Shown here: positions 58,757-64,000 of the stretch, in pieces
Numbering within the stretch: position 1 is the first letter of the stretch
How the letters are laid out: each line of letters starts with the position of its first letter
Source: Acanthococcus lagerstroemiae
Taxonomy: Eukaryota > Arthropoda > Insecta > Hemiptera > Eriococcidae
Length of the DNA stretch: 64,000 nt
Assembly (NCBI GenBank): GCA_031841125.1
Contig: CM063106.1
Coordinates: 16,864,001-16,928,000 of the forward strand
Direction: 5' to 3'
Position numbers and translations under genes: made by a program
The notes under the pieces: generated by a model
Seen by the model: only the letters and a program-made list of their open reading frames with translations
The model's database searches: none
Told to the model about the DNA's origin: nothing

Positions 58757-59235
58757 GCCACATTCAATGATTACACTACTGAACAACTATTTTGCACAAC
58801 GCATTTTGACAGGTGATTCTGAGGTACTTTTTAACACTGAACACAATACTGCAACCCATTTTTCTCTTTGGAGTTCTGAACAACTGAAATCTGTTTCCAT
58901 TTTGTTTTTGCAGTGGAATAAGCAGTACCACTGACTGATATTATCAGTGTTATCAGACCACTACAACAGAAAACAAACAGTTGGAATACACACCACTACA
59001 CACAACCTCAACTCACAACACCACAAATCAGTATGACCACATTCAGTTCCTAAACCTCTTTTTGAACACATTTAGTTGAATTTTTTATAGTTTTTGATCA
59101 AAAAAACTAGACGTGATAGATAAAAACGGCCGGCGGCACTGTATTCAGCGTTGAAAAGTACTCAAGAATCACTTCCTGAAATGCGTTGTGCAAACAAAAA
59201 ATTTCATTTTGTTCAGTAGTGTATTCAACCACAAG
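58757..59235. repeat. Inverted repeat upstream of sowah
   Basis: The left arm (58757-58855: TACACTACTGAAC, GCACAACGCATTT, GTGATTCTGAGGTACTTTT) is the complement of the right arm (about 59137-59235: AAAAGTACTCAAGAATCAC, AAATGCGTTGTGC, GTTCAGTAGTGTA). The spacer is about 285 bp. It is probably an old foldback element; the ORF reading through the left arm is not a gene. Confidence 0.7.
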
Positions 59236-59256
59236 GATACAACATAAAAAATTTAC

Positions 59257-59289
<33 letters not shown>

Positions 59290-59290
59290 T
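59257..59290. repeat. (ATT)n microsatellite
   Basis: About eleven ATT units, some 520 bp upstream of the sowah start codon. Confidence 0.9.
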
Positions 59291-59529
59291 TGATAATGTG
59301 CTAGCCAGGGCGGCGTGCTTACCAGCCAGAATTTGCCCTGGCGTTAGCTAAGGGCCTGCTTCCCTCTGTGGTCAGCCAAAATAGAGTTTTTTTGATCAAA
59401 TGTTTGCTAAAAATTTAAGAAACTGTTATTTACCCGAGTAAGCCAATGTTTTCTGTTTTAGCATGTTCAGGGGTCAATACCATGAAATCCACAATAAAAA
59501 TTTTCATACGGAGCCTGATTAAGATTCAT

Positions 59530-59808
59530 TAAACGAGCTCTACCGCTCTACCTAGCTCGCACTTTCGGTAAATATTTTCCGATACTAGCGCACGCCGCGG
59601 ACAATGCGCACGCTAATGCTTTCAAATGCGTCATCCAGCGTAGTTGCGGAAGAACACTGTCCTTGTTTCTTATCATTATCAACAGAAATTTCTATTTTCT
59701 GGCAAACTGTTGAAAATCGAAATACCGAAATTGTGATGTTTTCGTTTAAATCGCCAAGAGTTTAATAATTATTTTATTCATACGTACTAGTTTTAAAACT
59801 CCGTTCTC
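59530..59808 (+). promoter_or_regulatory. Putative sowah promoter and 5' UTR
   Basis: Directly upstream of the sowah ATG, 59530-59660 is clearly richer in CpG than its surroundings (CGCACGCCGCGG, GCGCACGC, GCGTCATCC). It is followed by an AT-rich leader. No TATA box stands out. The position and CpG content suggest a promoter and 5' UTR; the transcription start is not defined by the sequence. Confidence 0.4.
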
Positions 59809-59947
59809 ATGTCTGGAGACAGTTATTTTCCAACCGCTTTGAACGCGGAAACAGTTCGCGATTATATATTAAGTAAAGGTGGCAAAGTGTATAACACTGA
59901 TTTGGTAAAATATTTTAAACCTCTGCTGGTACATCCAGAGAATAAAG
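59809..59947 (+). CDS. sowah: sowah exon 1 (start codon exon)
   Basis: ATG TCT GGA begins the exon. It encodes 46 residues plus the first base of Asp47 and ends AAA G|GTTCGT, a phase-1 donor weaker than consensus. It carries the first two helices of the SOWAH domain (ALNAETVRDYILSKGG, then LVKYFKPLLVHPENK). The upstream 59660-59808 is AT-rich and contains an in-frame stop, so an earlier coding start is unlikely. Confidence 0.85.
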
Positions 59948-62900
59948 GTTCGTGTCGATGTATTTAATAAATTATTTTAGAATTTCTCATTGATACATTC
60001 ATCTTACTAGGAAATGTGCTCAAATACATTTGCTTTCGTGGAGTTCGAAAGTTGGAAACCTGCTCTGATATCTGCTTGTGTATTCCCGCTTTTTGAATTC
60101 AGTTTGAAAGTTGAATACTGGAGCTAATCGAGTGGTCAATTTGCCTAATATACAGTTGTAGTTGCACCGTTTATTCTGTTCGCAATTATTTGTCGTTGAA
60201 TTCCGTATAACTCAGCATGTTCGTAAAGTACAATTCGAATCGCTGTTTCAATTTTTCGAACCTTGATCACGTCTCGAAGATCGAGGGTATCATTGATCTG
60301 TAATTCGGGAATTCTGTTACGTATCGTGTGATATTTTGACACAATGCTACCTGATTGCAGTATTTTCTGTTACATTCTAATATGTTGTTTGTCGAATGTT
60401 TACAGATTCGGCCAGAGAAGAATTCAAACGAATTATTAACAAAATAGCCGTTGTTCTTCGTGACGAACGGGTGAGTAACAACAACTTTTTCAAAATATTT
60501 GCTAGTCGTTCCGAAATAAGGCGGTTACAATGTAGTATCCTGTCATTCTGGGCATCATACTTGTTGAATGTAATTCGGGACATGTACGTATTGCGAAGGT
60601 GATTGGCCGTAACGTTCTTACATCATTGTAAATTGTAACCGTAGTATACGAAATTAATGTGTAAGGTATGAGCAAAAATAGTCATACCTGAATACTTGCA
60701 AAATTCAATCCGAGTTATGATACGTGTGTGTGGGAAACACGAAAGTTGGTTGAGTTGAAATTGGATGCGTTTAACGATTTAAAACGTAATATTGAATGGT
60801 CCTTATTTTAATTATGATCAGTCTAAATTACGCAGTCGCTAGCAGCTAATCAGGGCTGGTACAAAGAAATTTTTTGAGGACGTGAAGACCTCCCCCCCCC
60901 AGTATCCCCCTGAAATCTACTAACACATTTCAGCTAATGATTTAAAGAAGCAGTAAAGCTTACCGCCTCATTTCCCCCTACCCCGCTGCTGAAATTGGCT
61001 GACTATTCAAATAAATTTCTTGAATAAGGGGGGTTATTAATACATTTTTCCTCTCCTACGTATCGGTGTTGCAACCAGTGTTCACGTGCTACTCATTGGT
61101 ACACTTGATAACTAGCCTTGGCCTGTGGCAGCACGGAAGTTCATAAGAGCAGAGGGAGGCTCATGTTGTGTGTACTTTACTACTTTTCAAAATTGAAGGG
61201 AAAATATTAATTTTTCTTTCCTTCTTGATCTGCATAATTTTCGTTAGTTGACCAGATTGGTATAGGCCTGTGTCGTGATCTCGTTTCTGGGGAGTAACTT
61301 GGGGGAAAATTGCAAATTTCACGCCGAGGAAGCAAAAAGAACTAAATAGGAGGTCTTGAATGAAAGGAAAGGAGCAAATTGTCAATCATCAGCTCACAAG
61401 GACAATGTCTGCCCCCTCCTCCGACGCCACAAGTCTTAATCAGCGTTAGAATTATGTAAATAGAAACTTTTAAAATTGGATGGTGGAGAATCCTGAGTTA
61501 TTTTTCGCCTCCCCCGACGCTACATGCCTTAATCAGTTGCAGGGTTATGTAAATATAAACTTTTTTGAAGTTTAAAAAAAAATTGAAAATCCAGGTTTAT
61601 TTTGGTTGCTTGTCAGTTTCAAAATCTCGGGAACTCCTCCTTATTCTCTGACCGGACACTGATCCTATAGATCAGACCAATGGGAAAATAAATCATTAGA
61701 AGGAACAATATCAGATCAGTGTCTGATCCGATCAAAAACTAAAAGAACAGAAAAATTTCATTTTCAGACTGATTTTACTTGTAATCATTTCAAAAAATTA
61801 GGTTTGATCATCAACCAAGAAGAATTATTTTCAGACGAGCTTATTAGAGCGATAAGGGGAACAGAGAATTTACAGTTTAGCCATATTTTGTTAAATCTGA
61901 TCAGTGGTCCGTATCCGGTTGCCCCTCTGCCTTGCTGTACCTACTTTAAAACTGGTTCTGAATTAGAGATGTAACTTACTTTATGAATAGGGGTCTGGTT
62001 GGCCGAGTGGATAGCGCGTTGGTCTCGGAATCCGGAGGTCCCGGGTTCGAGCCCACGTAGCAACTCGCCAGATTTCGACCTAGGCCGGTTTTTCGGCCAG
62101 AAGGGAAGAGGGCTAAGACAGCACTAATAGCCTCCTTGACATCTCTGAAGTAATGCTCGAAAGGGCTGATTCCAGGGCTCGTTTTTTCCCTCTTTTTTTT
62201 CTTTTTCTGTCTAATTTGCTCTCCATCCGAGTCCTGGAATCAGCCCTTTCGACCATTATTTCAGAGACGTCGAGGAGGCTATTAGTGCTGTCTTAGCCCT
62301 CTTCCCTTCTGGTCGAAAATTCTGGCAAGTTGCTACATGGGCTCGAACCCGGGGCCTGCGGATTCTGAGACCAACGCGCTATCTACTCGGCCAACCAGAC
62401 CTCTGCCAGGACTCGGGTTGAGAGCAAATTAGAAGAAAGACTTCATGAAGAACGAGACAGTAAGATCTCAGTATATTATATTAATTTTAAGTCTGTTTCC
62501 CGGGGCACTAGGCAGTGCACACGAATATGTCAAAATTGCACAGCACTATAGAAAAGTTGCCTACATGCAAATTTTTTCAGCTAACTAGTTTAAAAAGTTT
62601 CTCGCTTCTTGATTGCCTGAAACTTCTGGCCCCATCCCCTTCAGCTCGTTTCTGATGTTATGTAAACCCTTCACATTCAATACTACTGTTAAAAAAAAGA
62701 GAAAAAAATATATTCTAACAGCCAAGTACACCATGTCTACTGTTTGTACAGGATGAAAAGTACTTGATACTGAAAAAACATTCAAATGAGCATTCGCCAG
62801 CTGCTTCGTTTGAACGGAGTCTCAGTCACTCATCATCATTTTCATCGCTGACCTCCGGAGTACCTCTGTCAACTTCGATAGATTCACTGAGCTCAATCCC

Positions 62901-63138
62901 ATCCGGATCTAAGCAACCGCCACCATATCGTTCACCTCCACCTGTTCAGCTTTCGAAAACTGGAAGTTCAGTCTCTTGCATGTCACCATCGTCATCCGAA
63001 TCTTCAGTGGAAAAAACACCGCCGCCTGTACCTCCGAGACGAAGAAGTTCCGATAAAATTAAGTTGAGCAATAAGGAAAACGAACTAGATGGTAGTCCGA
63101 GATCATCCAGTATCATATCAACATCTGACGACAACGAG
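59809..63138 (+). CDS. sowah: sosondowah (SOWAH family) gene, 5' part, three exons, incomplete at the right edge
   Basis: Joined exons 59809-59947, 60406-60470 and 62752-63138 give 197 codons without a stop, in phase across both introns. Residues 5-78 match the SOWAH N-terminal winged-helix domain: an AETVRDYILSKGGKV start, the LVKYFKPLL helix, the REEFKRIINKIA helix and the diagnostic DEKYLILKK strand at 69-77. Residues 79-197 are a low-complexity Ser/Pro linker with PPPY at 124-127 (WW-ligand type), PPPVPPRR at 158-165 (SH3-ligand type) and KEN at 176-178. In the family, C-terminal ankyrin repeats follow; they must lie beyond 64000. Family members are poorly characterised and the fly gene is named for a neural-development phenotype, so no catalytic role is implied. 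The ATG is the first in frame and lies just ahead of the domain. Family assignment is from remembered motifs, but the exon logic is visible in the sequence. Confidence 0.87.
60406..60470 (+). CDS. sowah: sowah exon 2
   Basis: This is a 65-bp exon between TTTACAG|ATTCGG and GAACGG|GTGAGT, both good splice sites. It completes Asp47 and encodes SAREEFKRIINKIAVVLRDER, the third helix of the SOWAH domain. It ends in phase 0, matching the phase-0 start of exon 3. Confidence 0.87.
61411..61610 (+). repeat. Two-unit tandem repeat in sowah intron 2
   Basis: Both units carry CCTCC.CCGACGC.ACA, CTTAATCAG and TTATGTAAATA.AAACTTTT in order, with about 97 bp between equivalents. Confidence 0.7.
61990..62450 (+). 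mobile_element. tRNA-derived SINE, plus strand, split by a second SINE
   Basis: The head has RNA polymerase III box A (TGGCCGAGTGG) and box B (GGTTCGAGCCC), as in a class II tRNA-like unit. A body follows with CGACCTAGGCCGGT and ATGCTCGAAAGGG. It reads to 62181, is interrupted by a minus-strand SINE (62182-62405), then resumes as ACTCGGGTTGAGAGC and an A-rich tail to about 62450. The same tail (GGGGAATAGTTGAAATTAG) is uninterrupted in the copy at 2049-2266, which confirms the split. Confidence 0.8.
62182..62405 (-). mobile_element. tRNA-derived SINE, minus strand, nested in the previous SINE
   Basis: This is a full copy in reverse: a T-rich start at 62182 (the poly-A tail on the minus strand), the body, then box B and box A complements ending CCAACCAGACCTCTG. 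It is flanked by CCAGGGCTCG (62172-62181) and CCAGGACTCG (62406-62415), a 10-bp target duplication with one mismatch. Insertion therefore occurred inside the 3' part of the plus-strand SINE, and the two copies form an inverted pair inside a sowah intron. Confidence 0.82.
62752..63138 (+). CDS. sowah: sowah exon 3 (domain end and Ser/Pro linker)
   Basis: The exon lies between TTTGTACAG|GATGAA and GACAACGAG|GTAAGA and has 129 codons in phase 0. It opens with DEKYLILKK, the closing beta strand of the SOWAH domain. A serine-rich linker with several proline motifs follows, then an acidic end (STSDDNE). A reading frame starting at 62764 is only the inside of this exon and needs no start codon. The next exon is not visible before 64000. 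Confidence 0.87.
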
Positions 63139-64000
63139 GTAAGACATTATCCATTTTGTTTTCTCATTGAGTTTGATAGTTGAGAGCTTATATTTTTGTT
63201 TGCTGCTGTCATGTACGAGCATTAGTTAAGCTCACCAGGTCTATGCTTGAATGGAAATCTGAAACTATAGGACTATCAGAGAATGAGAATTCTAAAACTT
63301 GCTTTCGCTTAAACCATGATCTTATAAAGAAAAACTTACAGCTAAATGAAACTGTGTTTAGATGGATGTAGTTAATACACAAAATTGAACGTATTCTGTT
63401 CATTCGCTTCTGTTTGACAGTATATTACTCTTAGTCTCCCTGTTGTGAAGTGATTATTTTGTGTTGTATCTTAGATATGCCAGTTAGCAAGCTCTTGGCA
63501 TCCATGAGTGTTCAATGTTATGTAGCCTCCGATTATACGTTAAAATATTCTGAAATTTTGCAGTAAAAATCAAAAAGTCTTGCACATAATGAAAACCATA
63601 GGAATAGGTTTCTCGACAATTGCTTCTTTACGTTGTGGAACATGTACTAAGTTTATGCAAGAAATGATGCTTGAGGGCCAGAGTGAACCATGCACATAAG
63701 AAAAAACCAAATCGAGATATTACGTGTGTTTTGATAAGAATACCATTTAGTATCTCATTTCATTGTCAAGCAACCGTATTTACTCATTTTTCACCAAATA
63801 ACATAACACCACCTCAAGGTTGTGGCTCTCCATTCAAATGTGAATAGTGCTAAATTTTTGAATTAATTTTCTTCAATTTAACATAACAGAAGGGAATACC
63901 ACTGATATTCATTGCTTCATTTCCTGTTGCATGTTGTATCCATCAAATAATAAGAGCCAGGTAGAATTTATAAATTTATTGAAGACTGATTTTTCCTAAA
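63139..64000 (+). other. Start of sowah intron 3
   Basis: It follows the GTAAGA donor of exon 3 and is AT-rich throughout. No acceptor leading into an ankyrin-coding frame was recognised, so the intron probably continues beyond the window. Confidence 0.6.

Larger units (their letters stand above)
60471..62751 (+). other. sowah intron 2, SINE- and repeat-bearing
   Basis: A 2.28-kb intron splits the SOWAH domain between its last helix and its closing strand. It contains a tract starting CAGGGCTGG with a C-run near 60854-60905, a two-unit tandem repeat at 61411-61610, an imperfect inverted pair near 61648 and 61915, and the nested SINE pair at 61990-62450. No extra exon was recognised in it. 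Confidence 0.7.

Noticed and set aside
61636..61930. MITE with CCGGACACTGATC-like inverted ends in sowah intron 2
   Set aside because: The inverted match (ACCGGACACTGATC versus GATCAGTGGTCCG) is short and imperfect and no target duplication was found, so it is left as a hint only.
62764..63183. 139-codon frame read as an independent protein
   Set aside because: It is sowah exon 3 plus intron read-through; the exon is entered by splicing at 62752 and left at 63138.

Overview
The window is non-coding-rich, AT-rich animal nuclear DNA. It has GT-AG introns, relics of non-LTR retrotransposons, a tRNA-headed SINE, many hAT and TA-flanked MITEs, microsatellites and poly-G/poly-C tracts. There are no bacterial-style operons. 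The only host gene I can place with confidence has an N-terminal domain typical of the bilaterian Sosondowah (SOWAH) family. With this transposon mix I would guess an arthropod, probably an insect and perhaps a hemipteran, but the species cannot be fixed from the sequence.

Layout. At 1-4.8 kb there are LINE fragments on both strands, one carrying a SINE with a perfect 13-bp target duplication, and two hAT-type MITEs. At 4.8-38.9 kb there is mostly unrecognised intergenic or intronic DNA. It is peppered with short inverted-repeat elements, old tandem duplications (21.3-21.8, 29.6-30.3, 36.0-36.2 kb) and a decayed inverted satellite block at 19.1-20.0 kb. A LINE relic with endonuclease and early reverse-transcriptase parts lies on the minus strand at 38.9-40.9 kb. 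A degenerate hAT transposon with a KIAA1586-like transposase lies at 43.6-44.7 kb. A repeat of about 0.7 kb at 46.0-46.8 kb has an inverted partner at 11.8-12.5 kb. At 49.2-51.9 kb a composite element with 15-bp hAT-like terminal repeats contains a 1.57-kb TA-flanked foldback element and a piece of LINE endonuclease. Decayed tandem repeats fill 52.6-55.9 kb.

The right end (59.8-63.1 kb) holds three exons of a plus-strand sosondowah (sowah) orthologue, 197 codons. They are a complete N-terminal SOWAH winged-helix domain followed by a Ser/Pro-rich linker. The gene runs off the right edge, where the ankyrin repeats would be expected. Its second intron contains a SINE nested in the opposite orientation inside another SINE, which in the pre-mRNA could fold into a long duplex.

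CpG-rich blocks at about 9.9-10.7, 22.5-22.9, 30.9-31.6 and 47.6-48.6 kb may be promoters or first exons of other genes, but none gives a recognisable protein. No CRISPR array, rRNA, free-standing tRNA gene or intact transposase gene was seen.
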